From NCBI GenBank assembly GCA_029961685.1, contig JARWKL010000004.1:35886986-35950985 (forward strand): a DNA stretch of 64,000 nt. The letters are read 5' to 3'. The notes under the pieces are model-generated. The model was given only the letters and a program-made list of their open reading frames with translations. It did no database searches and was not told the DNA's origin. Position 1 is the first letter of the stretch; each line of letters begins with the position of its first letter. Origin of the DNA: Aristolochia californica. Its lineage: Eukaryota > Streptophyta > Magnoliopsida > Piperales > Aristolochiaceae. The position numbers were made by a program, and so were the translations under genes. Below are positions 31,424 through 40,630 of this stretch, piece by piece.

Positions 31424-31805
31424 TGTAGAATTTAGGATCCCATGAAAAGAACTTAAATATAACTAAGAAGAAGAAGAAGAGAGAGAGAGAGATAAGGGAT
31501 CAACCACCAATGGAGAGAACTTGGACGAGGTGGAAGAGGTAGAGCGCCTACCAAGAGAAGGAGAGCTTGGACGAATTTGGCGAAAAGGAGGAGAGCGCGT
31601 GAATGCTCTACCTTTTAGCCAATGCCTCTCTCTATTTATATCTTTTACAATGCCCTTTGGGGCAAAAAGAAGAGACATAAAAAAGAAGAGTATTTACAAC
31701 TTCATGCCATCTTTATGAGAATCCTCCTTATGTAACCATATGCCACCACTTAGACGTGTGGGATTTCTTTCCTTGGACTTGTGGGCTTGAGCCCATCTTC
31801 TAAAA
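31424..31805 (-). repeat. 5' LTR of CoE
   Basis: It pairs with 22274-22685. It ends AAATTCTACA on the minus strand. The first bases are TTTTAGAAGATGGGCTCAAG where TGTTAGAAG is expected. The following AATAT (31806-31810) is the second target-duplication copy. Confidence 0.93.
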
Positions 31806-32460
31806 AATATAAAAAACACAACCAAAAATTTTCAAAAAGGATTTACCTCTTTTGCCGCTCCAAACCTCTTCCGGTATTTTTCAATCCAATGGTGTTGAAA
31901 GATCTCTTTTGATCAAATAGATAGCGGTGCTAACAGCCTCAAACCAGAACATCTTTGGCAATCTTGCATGTAATCTCTTGCTCCTAGCATGCTCATTCAA
32001 AGTCTTGTTCATCCTCTCAGTGACACTATTCTGTTGAGGTTTTACAGGAATGGTCTTCTTTATCTTGATTCAATTATCAGCTAAGTACTGCTTGAAATCA
32101 TCATCTATGTATTATCCCGCATTATTTGACTTCAAACACTTCACCTTCAAAATTATATCATTCTCAACCATTGTTCTCCATCTCTTCAATGTAGCAAAGA
32201 CATCATATTTCTTTTTCAGGAAATAAACCCATACCTTTCTACTTGCATCATTAATAAATGTCACAAAGTAGTTAGAACCACCAAGGGAGGTAACAATTGA
32301 AGGACCCCACACATCAATGTGAACCAACTCCAATTTAGCTGTCTTTTGCTCCTTTCCAACCTTAGAAAAGCTAACCCTTTCTGCTTGTCGAAAATACTAC
32401 CTTCGTACCAAATGTTGTTTACAGTTTTCAAACTAGTAGCTTCCCTTTGGACTAAAACAC
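31806..32460 (-). pseudogene. CoD integrase core
   Basis: 32112-32333 reads MELVHIDVWGPSIVTSLGGS, NYFVTFINDASRKVWVYFLK and FATLKRWRTMVEN, ending KSNNAG. This is the Tnt1-type integrase core with the first catalytic Asp (HIDVWGP). The second (KSDNGGEY) is mutated to KSNNAG. The remainder toward 31806 contains the TPQQNGxxER equivalent in broken form. Confidence 0.85.
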
Positions 32461-33446
32461 TTTCATTCCCTTGTCACTCATGTGATTGAGCCTATAATTC
32501 CACAAATCATAATTAGTAACAACATCAACAACTAAAACTGTGTCTCTGCAACTGGAAGATATGTAAAGAGTTCGTGTTTTAACTCGTTGTGCAACAACCA
32601 TGGCTCCCTTAGTGACTTTCCAGGCAGCACCATTAAAAGTCACATTATGACCTTCATCAACAAGTTACCCTACTGAGATCAGATTGCACATCAGTTTTGG
32701 TACATGTCTAACCTAGTGAATTTTCCACACTGACCCATTTCATATCCTCAAACTGACATTACCAATACTGACAATATCCAAAGGTTCTCCATCAACAAGA
32801 TATACCTTCCCATGATCTCTAGCAACATAATTCTCCATGTTCTCACAATGTGTGATAGTGTCAAAAGAAGCTCCTGAATCTAACACCCAAGAGTCAATAG
32901 GGCTATCAACCGACAAGAGTAAAGCATCTTGTACCTCTTCAGTCACTGCATTTGCAACATTCCTTTTCTTTTCATCCTTCTTTGGTGTTCTGTAGTTCTT
33001 CTTTATGTGACCAAACTTGCCACAATTCCAGCATTCCACATTCCTTCCGAATTTGTACTTGCTTCTGCCATTCCTTGACTTCCCTCTACCATTGCACTTG
33101 TTGGAATTCCTCTCGAAGTTCTTGTCCCTAGTTTCGATATGTAGGGCAGAATTAGATGTCAACGATTCTCTGGAGTCTTTTCTATGAACTTCCTCCACAA
33201 AAATGGTATCCTGAACATCATTGAAGATCAACTTCTCATTGCCTACATAGTTGCTGATTGCAGCCCTCATAGGCTCCCAACAATTTGGCAGAGACGCCAA
33301 AAGAATTAAAGCATGAACCTCATCATTAAATTTAATTTGAACGGAGGTCAATTGATTGACAATCTTGCTACACTCATTCAAATGCAATGTCATTGATGTA
33401 TTTTCTGTTATATTTAAATTGAAGAGTTTTTTCATGAGATGTACCT
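32452..33446 (-). pseudogene. CoD gag C-terminus, zinc knuckle, protease and GAG-pre-integrase
   Basis: Read from the right: MKKLFNLNITENTSMTLHLN and LILLASLPNCWEPMRAAISN (gag), CWNCGKFGHIKKNYR (CX2CX4HX4 knuckle, with the last Cys changed to Tyr), DSWVLDSGASFDTITHCENM (protease with intact DSGA), and 32452-32643 with DLWNYRLNHMSDKGM (pre-integrase). The frame 32740-33573 is unusually long (277 codons), but its first ~40 codons are read-through of the inserted solo LTR and not gag. Confidence 0.88.
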
Positions 33447-33946
33447 TGTTGGAAGATGGGCTCAAGCTCACACGACCAAGGAAGACCCACATATCTAAGA
33501 GTGTTAGAAGATGGGCCCAAACCCATAAGAAGTAGGACCCACCATGATTACCATGAGCTGGCATCCTTATCACATAAGTTGGAAGATCAAGTGGGACTCA
33601 CAAAGATAACCACAAGCTAGTTGGAAGATCAAGGATTCACAAAGATAACCACTAGTTGGTTACAAGATCAAGTGGGACCCACAAAGATAGTCACGAGTTG
33701 GCATCTTTATCTTATGGTCGCGTCCTCATAGAAGAGTTCTAGTTTGAGTTATGTTTGTCTTCTATTTATATTGAGTTATTTAATTATGGTAGGACTTATC
33801 TTTAAGTATTAGAGTTTGGGTGTAATTGGGACAAATGTAGTTTAATTGTAATTGGACTCTACTACCTTCCTCTATTATAAATAAAAGTTCATGTACTCTG
33901 ATTATAAGAAGTCAATGAAGTATTTCTCTTTTCCATAAATTCTACA
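33447..33946 (+). repeat. Solo LTR inserted in CoD gag
   Basis: It begins TGTTGGAAGATGGGCTCAAG and ends TAAATTCTACA, flanked by perfect target duplications TACCT (33442-33446 and 33947-33951). The related CoF at 37550 shows the empty site (GATGTACCTTATTATTTG). Inside, a ~45-bp motif around AGATCAAGTGGGACCCACAA repeats about three times (33578-33700). Its first ~100 bases match the start of the K-family LTR, including a second LTR-start-like TGTTAGAAGATGGG at 33502. Confidence 0.93.
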
Positions 33947-34284
33947 TACCTTATTATTTGTGAAAGGCTTCTCATACATATCGGAAAAAATCTTCATTAT
34001 CCATGTTGTGCTTTTCTCTGATGCCACATTGTGAGCAACGTTCTTTGATAATCTTAACTGGAATACTCCCAACACCTATCTATCAAGGAGATTCCACTCA
34101 TCATCTTTCATACCTTCTAGTTTCATATCCATAAGTGGTGCGGGCAGCTTTTTACTGTATAAAAAATCTTTGATCTGCATCCTCTAGAACGTAAAATTTA
34201 TACCATCAAACTTGTTGATTCCAAGTGTCGATCCTTCTCCACTAGCCATTGCTCTTATTCACAAACCAAAACTTTGATATCACC
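33947..34284 (-). pseudogene. CoD gag N-terminus and priming site
   Basis: Decayed minus-strand gag start (a plus-strand CATTGCTC...ACAAACCAAAACT block corresponds to CoF 37855-37885). The priming site next to the LTR is mutated (TGATATCA where CoF has TCTGATACCA on the plus strand). Confidence 0.7.
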
Positions 34285-34709
34285 GTTTAGGAATTAGATG
34301 CCCTAATTCCAAACTAACAAGAGTAGTAACAATATTTACGAAAGAAAGGAAAAGCAAGCACGAGAAAAAACAAGATTTATACAAGTTTGCTTCAAGGTGA
34401 GACTGTCTTATCTTCTGCTGTTGTAGTAATACACTATGAAGATAAAATAGTTTGTATGAGAAATTGCACACTCACAAGTGTTTTTTATCTAAGATCTTCT
34501 CGGCCACCAACTGATGATCTTAGTTCTGGTGATTATCATAAAACCCTAATAGCAGCCCCCCCCCCCCCCCCCCCTTTAAAGAGAAAAGTAGGGCAACCGC
34601 TTTACAAGAGTGAAATTCCCAAACTATCCTTCATGAAACAATAGTTAATATATCGTGGATCCATGTACCGACTCAGTGTAGGGCATTAATTAGGCTCCAC
34701 AACTAAACA
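34285..34709 (-). repeat. 5' LTR of CoD
   Basis: It pairs with 19742-20265 but is shorter. It contains a 19-nt C run (34556-34574). It ends at the target duplication ATTGG (34710-34714). Confidence 0.92.
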
Positions 34710-34714
34710 ATTGG

Positions 34715-35551
34715 AACTTTTAGAAAGAAAACAGATAGAAGATTATGGTTTATAGACACCTCTCCCCTATTTATAATTTGAATAATATAACAAATTAAAT
34801 GTGTACCCCTAAACACTGGAAATCTTCTTTCTTGAGGAATGAAATTTTCTAGAAAATAAAGTAAACCTAATTATAGCTTCCAATGATAATCAAATAACTT
34901 TTGTAAACTTTGTGTAGGCAAGACTTTTTTTATAATCTCATTTCATTGAGAAAATAGTTGTGACCGAGGATGAATAGTTGAAAAATCTCTTTATAGGTCT
35001 AGGCTAGAGAGCCTAGTTGGTTGTTGAAATCCTAAGAGTGGGAGTAGACTTTAGAGTCTACTTAGCTGTCAATAAGCTCTCTACAAGTCTAAGCTGATAT
35101 GGATTAGATTTTTGTGGGTCTAATCTAGAAAGCCTAGTTTGTTACTCATAAGCTCTTTGTGGGGTCTAGATCATTAAGCTTAGTTGGCTGTCGTGCAATC
35201 CTTTTTGAGGGTTTAGTCTAAATAACTTAGTTTGTTATTGACAATCCTTTTTGAGGGTTTAGTCTAAATAACTTAGTGTGTGGATTAGATTTGTATGACT
35301 CAGTTGTTTACAAAATACATCCCTTGTGGGTCTAAACTAAAGTGCCTAGTTTTACCATTGGCAAGATCCCAATAGTGGGTTTAAGCTAGAAAGCTTTAGT
35401 ATATATAATGTGTGTGTGACGATGTGCTTTTGTAAATTGAATGCTTTGGCCAATTGAGTGGTTTAAGTCCCTTTAAGGGCAACATTGTAATTTGACTTTC
35501 TATTATTGTGGATATTGTTAGGCTATCTAGCATGTTCAATTAACTCTAATG
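34715..35551. other. Unassigned sequence with a degenerate tandem repeat
   Basis: From about 34990 to 35400 a degenerate ~40-60-bp unit recurs, built around GGTCTA...CTAGAAAGCCTAGTTTGTTA. Two nearly identical units (CAATCCTTTTTGAGGGTTTA...) lie at about 35196-35236 and 35240-35277. No coding sequence was recognised. It ends at the TSD TAATG of CoF. Confidence 0.6.
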
Positions 35552-36036
35552 TGTTAGGAATTAGACACCCTAATTCCAAACTAATGAGAACAATAATAAT
35601 AATTACGAAAGATGAAAAAAGCAAGCATGAGAACAAAATACAACAAGATTTATATAGGTTCGTCTCAAGGTGAGACTATGTCCTGTCTTCTACCGTTGTA
35701 GTAATCCACTATGAAGATGAAAATAGTTTACAAGAAAAATCGAACACACTTACAAATGTTTTTCTCTAACCTCTCTCTCTGGCCGCAACTCAAGTTGATC
35801 CTCGGATGAATCATAAAACCCTAATAGTGGCACCCCTAAATATAAAAAATAAATTAGGGCAACCATATTACAAGTATGAAATCCCCAAATTACCCTTAAT
35901 AAAATAATAGTCAATATATTGTGGATCTAGTAGGGGCTCCGCCCCCACACCCCCAAGAGGGGGGCAGACCTTACCGTGGAAATTGATTTACGTAATGACT
36001 CAGTGTAGGGCATTGATGAAGCTCCACAACTTAACA
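35552..36036 (-). repeat. 3' LTR of CoF
   Basis: Starts (minus) TGTTAAGTTGTGGAGCTTC and ends TAATTCCTAACA, same family as CoD. The following ATCTCCCACTTGGAGACTAA is the conserved sequence just inside the LTR, shared with CoD (20266) and CoH (55959). Confidence 0.93.
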
Positions 36037-36107
36037 ATCTCCCACTTGGAGACTAATCCATCATCAATATCTCCTCGTCAACAGCAACAATTTCTCAATC
36101 CTGCATG

Positions 36108-36745
36108 TAATCTCTTGCTCCAAGCATGCCCATTGAAGGTCTTGTTCATTCAGGGACACCATTCTATTGACGTTTTCTAGGAATAGTTTTCTTCATCTTG
36201 ATTCCATTATCAGCACAATACCGCTTGAAATCATCATCTATGTATTCTCCCCCATTATCTGACTGGAAGCACTTCACCTTCAAATCTGTCTCATTCTCAA
36301 CCATTGCTCTCCATCTCTTGAAGGTATCACAAACATCAGATTTCTTTTTCAGGAAATAAACTCATACCTTTCTGCTTGCATCATCAATAAATGTCACATA
36401 GTAGTTAGAACCACCAAGGGAGGTAATAGTTAAAGGCCCTCACACATTAATGTGAACCAACTCCAATTTTGTTGTCTTTTGATCCTTTCCAACCTTAGAA
36501 AAGCAAACCCTTTTTTTGCTTGCCAAAAATACACCTTCACACAAATTGTTGTTTATAATTTTCAACCCTAGTAGCTTCCCTTTGGACTGCAGCACTTTCA
36601 TTCCCTTCTCACCCATGTGACCGAGCCTATAATGCCACAAATCAGAATCAGTAACAACATCAACAACTAGAAGTGATGTAAAGAGTTCTAGTTTTAACTC
36701 CTCGTGCAACAACCATGACTCCCTTAGTGACTTTCTAGGCAGCAC
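36108..36745 (-). pseudogene. CoF integrase and GAG-pre-integrase
   Basis: 36440-36745 reads DLWHYRLGHMGEKGMKVLQS (HxxxxHM zinc-binding motif), CEGVFLASKKRVCF (altered CxxC) and ELVHINV. The next part (36110-36440) carries the core in other frames (YYVTFIDDASRKV..., and LKVKCFQSDNGGEYIDDDFK with catalytic Asp). Frames are interrupted. Confidence 0.85.
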
Positions 36746-37549
36746 AATTAAAAGTCACATTATGACCTTCACCATCAAGCTGCCCTACTGAGATCAGATT
36801 ACTTATCAGTTTTGGTACATGTCTCACCTTGTGAATTTTCCACACTGACCCATTTGACATCCTCAAACTGACATTACCAATACCGACAATATCCCAAAAT
36901 TCTCCATCAACAAGATTCACCTTCCGCGATCTCCAATAACATAATTCTCCATGATTTTGCGATGTGCGGTAGTGTGAAAAGAAGCTCCTGGATGTAACAC
37001 CCAAGAATCAATAGGGCTATCAACCGACAAGAGTATCACATATTGTACCTCTTTAGTTATTTAATTTACAACATACTTTTCTTTTCATCCTTCTTCGGTG
37101 CTCTGCAATTCTTCTTTATGCCACCAGACTTGCCACAATTCCAATATTCCACATTCCTTCTGAATTTGAATTTTGCTTCTACCATTCATTGACTTCCCTC
37201 CACCATTGCCCTTGTTGGAATTCCTCCCAAAATTCATGCCCCTAGTATCGACATTTAGGGCAGAAATAGATGTCGACAATTCTCTGGAGTCATTTCTACA
37301 AACTTCCTCCACGAGAATGGTATCCCCAACATCATTAAAGATCAACTTTCTGCTGCCTACATAGTTGCTGATCGCAACCCTCATAGGCTGCCAACAATTT
37401 GGCAGAGATACCAAAAGAATTAAAGCACGAACCTCATCATCAAATTTAATTTGAACGGAGGTCAATTGATTAACAATTGTGCTAAACTCATTCAAATGAG
37501 ATGCCACTGATGTATTTTCTATCATCTTTAAATTGAAGAGTTTTTTCAT
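36735..37549 (-). pseudogene. CoF gag and protease
   Basis: 37085-37549 reads MKKLFNLKMIENTSVASHLN, LILLVSLPNCWQPMRVAISN and NSNKGNGGGKSMNGRSK, the gag body and basic linker. The zinc knuckle follows in a shifted frame. 36735-37004 gives the protease tail (VNLVDGEFWDIVGIGNVSLR, KIHKVRHVPKLISNLISVGQ). The DSGA site is mutated (DSWVLHPGAS-like in this copy). Confidence 0.85.
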
Positions 37550-37892
37550 AAGATGTACCTTATTATTTGTTAAAGGCTTCTCTTACTTGTCGAACATAAT
37601 CTTCATCATCCTGTTGTGGTTTTCTCTGATAGCACGTTGTGAGCGATGTTCTTCGATAGTGTTAACCAGACTACTCCCAATACCTGTCTATCAAGGAGAT
37701 TCTATTCATCATCTTTCATACGTTCTAGTTTAATATCCAGAAACGGTGAGTGCAATTTTTAACTTTACAGATAATCTTTGATCTGCATCCTCCTGAACAC
37801 AAAATCCATACCATCAAACTTGTTGATTCCTAGTGTCGATATTTTTCTGCCTGCCATTGCTCTCAATCACGAACCAAAACTCTGATACCATT

Positions 37893-38403
37893 TGTTAGGA
37901 ATTAGATGCCCAAATTCCAAATTAACGAGACCAAGAATAATAATTGTGGAAGAAGGAAAAAGTAAGCACGAGAACAAAACACAACAAGATTTATACAGGT
38001 TTCGTCTCAAGGTGAGACTATGTCTTATCTTCTGCCGTTGTAGTAATCAACTATGAAGATGAAAATAGTTTACAAGAGAAATCGCACACAATTATAGGTG
38101 TTTTTCTCTAATCTCTCTCTCGGGCCATAACTCAAGATGATCCTAGGATGAATCATAAAACCCTAATAGCGGTGCCCCTAAATATTAAGAAAAAATTAGG
38201 GCAACTAGATTATTAGTGTGAAATCCCAAACTACCCTTAATGAAACAACAATCAATATATTGTGGATTTAGCGGGGGCTCCGCTCCCTCACCCTCGGGAG
38301 AGGGGCTTCCCTCCCCTTTCCAACCCTTACAGTGACCTCACCGCAAAGGTCGATTCGCGGACCAACTCAGCATAGGGTATTGATTAGGCTCTGCAACTTA
38401 ACA
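37893..38403 (-). repeat. 5' LTR of CoF
   Basis: Pairs with 35552-36036. On the minus strand it begins TGTTAAGTTGCAGAGCC and ends AATTCCTAACA next to the priming site at 37880-37892. Confidence 0.93.
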
Positions 38404-38408
38404 TAATG

Positions 38409-39295
38409 TACAAAAACCTTGAAAATGGATTAACAATATCAGAATAAGATTGTGAACTATTATAAAATCATTGTGTTTTTATTATATGATTAATTATTTC
38501 AATAAAGACTAGTTTAGAATCAAGAAGGGAAAATGGAATACATTAAAAATAAGAATACACAGCCAAAAAAAAATTAAAATTTAATATTTAAATTATAAAC
38601 CTACTCCAAGTTTGTACCTATAGGACCTAATAAGATAAGGGGAAACAAAATAGAATAGGAAACCCAACCCATGCCTACCCATTGGCAGAGTAGAAAAATA
38701 AAGCATAGCCGTTAACAAAAATAGTTAGTCGTAAACTACTTGAAAATATACATAATCAGGGAGGGTTCTAACGAATCAGGGAAACATGCTTACTACCAAG
38801 TTGTGCCAATGTTAAAATAAAATTGGAAAATGAAACGACCGAAGAGTTAAGCCTGGAAGCAGTCCAGGAAATTTAGTTGGACAACAAAAGGCTAACAAGG
38901 GCAGAGTGGCTGACAGTACAGAGTACATCTACAGTCAATCCATTCGACCGAAAAGATGTCGTTCAAGGCTTTTTTTTCTGAAACGCTCCCCCTCCCTGCC
39001 GTCCATATCGTATCCCCGACGTAATTGCGAAAAGCTCCATGGCTGCTCTCGTGAGTGACGAGTGACGAGAAAATCGGGGTGGAATTTACTTAAACAGAGA
39101 AAGTGAATACTCGGTTTCTTAACAAAAAATATGAAATGTGAAATTCCTTCATTAACTGCCTTTGTAACTTTACACATCTTTCCTTTATCCTCCTTCATTC
39201 TTTTTTCCTTCTTTGGTCAGCTTCTTCGTTCTTCTTTTTTTTTATTTTTTTATTTTTATAATTTTTAATTATATTGATTAAAAATTCATAACTAT
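38409..39295. other. Host intergenic sequence, nothing recognised
   Basis: Single-copy-looking sequence between CoF and the AT-rich duplication. A minus-strand frame of 87 codons (38935-39198) has no known motif. The only nucleotide feature is a short TGAGTGACGAGTGACGAG repeat near 39051-39068. Confidence 0.5.
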
Positions 39296-39302
39296 TATTA
39301 TT

Positions 39303-39808
39303 ACTTAATCATACTAGTAATTATAAATTTAGTTTTTTTTATCAAAGTTCAAATTTATGCTATTTAATTCAAAATTTATTTGATCAAAATTAAAATAACT
39401 ATTATAAAAAATTATTATATATCTATTTTTAAATTATGCTTATTTGATAAAATAAAATTTTATTATTCGATATTTTTTATATAAATTATTTATCATTTTT
39501 AAATAAAGAATTAAAATTCTTCTAATTTAATTAAAAATCGTATACTTAATCATACTAGTAATTATAAATTTAATTTTTTGTATCAAATTCAAATTTATGC
39601 TCTTTAATTCAAAATTTATTTGATCAAAATTAAAATAACTAGTATAAAAAATTATTATATATCTATTTTTAAATTATTCTTATTTGATAAAATAAAATTT
39701 TATAATCCGATACTTTTTATATAAATTATTTATCATTTTAAATAAAGTAATAACGAGTTTAATTCATAATAGAAATTAAAATTCTTCTAATTTAATTAAA
39801 ACTCATAT
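39303..39808. repeat. AT-rich tandem duplication, unit about 241 bp
   Basis: The unit starting ACTTAATCATACTAGTAATT occurs at 39303 and again at 39544. The second copy carries an extra ~24-bp insert (TAACGAGTTTAATTCATAAT...) near 39750. Similarity runs to the TTCTAATTTAATTAAAA end of both units. It lies 0.8-1.3 kb upstream of the G3BP-like gene. Confidence 0.9.
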
Positions 39809-40200
39809 TATAACTTTAAAAAAATTCAATTTTATTATTTAATTTGTTTTATTAATTTAATTATATAAAATAAATGTGGATCGATTTCTAAATTATCTTT
39901 AAGATTCAAATTTATATTATCAAATTTAAAATTAATTTATAAACTAGAGTTGTCAATAGGGGATTTATGTTAACTAATTAAAATATTTTTAATTTATAGT
40001 AATTTATAATAACTTGAATGCCCATTTTTTAGTTATTTTTTATCATAAATCTATTGTATTAATGAATTCTATCTGTTATATTAACACAAAAATTTACATT
40101 CTATCTACACTAACCTCCGGGAACATTTAATAGTAGACCAATAGGTACTCCAAGAGCCAGCTCGCTCCTTAACCGGCGCCACGCTCTTCTACTGCCGGCG
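39809..40200. other. AT-rich upstream region of the G3BP-like gene
   Basis: No coding sequence or repeat recognised. Composition changes sharply from AT-rich to GC-richer near 40140, which marks the likely promoter-proximal boundary. Confidence 0.5.
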
Positions 40201-40222
40201 TACTTTAGACTGGTGGCGTACA

Positions 40223-40230
40223 CTATATAC
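40223..40230 (+). promoter_or_regulatory. Probable TATA box of the G3BP-like gene
   Basis: CTATATAC followed by ACTCTTCTTTC lies about 400 bp before the start codon. A transcription start near 40255 would fit. The 5' untranslated region then includes CT- and TTTTC-rich sequence and perhaps an intron ending at TTGCAG near 40556. This is inference from position and motif only. Confidence 0.45.
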
Positions 40231-40630
40231 ACTCTTCTTTCACATGTCATCCCTGGTGTGACCGTGTGAGACTATCTCTTCGTTTAAGAAAGCTGAAAAC
40301 CAGTGGCGAAGGGTGAAGGGGGGAAGATCTTTCAAAATCTAAGGTTTTCTTTCGTGATTTTAACGTTTTTTAGTTTTCTTGTTCGCTGTTTTCTTCCTCT
40401 CAAGTTTGACTTGTTTTTAATCAATGTACAAGTTTTTAGCTCTTATCTTTGGTTTTCCATGGAAGTGAACTTAAAGGGAGGTATATCGGGAGATCTTGTC
40501 GGAACCCTAATATCTTCTCGGCTTTTTCTTCTATTTGAATGTTTCAGGCATTGCAGATCTAGGGTTTTGGAGTGGGAGATTTTAACTTGAGGTTTTTGAG
40601 TTCTCTCTCCTTGCATGCGTTTTTGGAGAG

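Larger units (their letters stand above)
22274..31805 (-). mobile_element. CoE: Ty1/copia element nested in CoD, itself carrying CapA
   Basis: LTRs at 22274-22685 and 31424-31805, with target duplications AATAT at 22269-22273 and 31806-31810. Inside, on the minus strand: priming site (TGGCATAGAGCAAGG), a ~1.1 kb leader, gag (split by CapA), protease, integrase, RT, RNase H and polypurine tract. Without CapA it is about 5.8 kb. The protein order and sequence match CoB throughout. Confidence 0.95.
19742..34709 (-). mobile_element. CoD: Ty1/copia (Tnt1-like) element, outer shell of a three-level nest
   Basis: LTRs at 19742-20265 and 34285-34709 are flanked by perfect 5-bp target duplications ATTGG (19737-19741 and 34710-34714). 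On the minus strand the order from the right is 5' LTR, priming site, gag, zinc knuckle, protease, integrase, RT, RNase H and 3' LTR. It is interrupted by CoE at 22274-31805 and by a solo LTR at 33447-33946. Removing both leaves an element of about 4.9 kb, normal for Tnt1-like copia. The related copy CoH (57.9 kb) shows the uninterrupted sequence at the CoE insertion site. Confidence 0.95.
35552..38403 (-). mobile_element. CoF: internally deleted relative of CoD (no reverse transcriptase)
   Basis: LTRs 35552-36036 and 37893-38403 with target duplications TAATG (35547-35551 and 38404-38408). On the minus strand: priming site (CAAATGGTATCAGAG), gag, knuckle remnant, protease, pre-integrase and integrase. 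At about 36108 the sequence jumps from the region just inside the 3' LTR straight to integrase, so all of RT and RNase H is gone. The intact target duplication suggests that the deletion was present at, or happened after, a normal insertion. Confidence 0.95.

Noticed and set aside
32740..33573. 277-codon CoD frame as one intact gag-protease protein
   Set aside because: Its first ~40 codons are read from the inserted solo LTR (33447-33946), so the length is misleading.
40303..40590. Open frame in the G3BP-like 5' region as a separate gene or uORF
   Set aside because: It begins at a GTG rather than ATG and lies in the probable untranslated leader.
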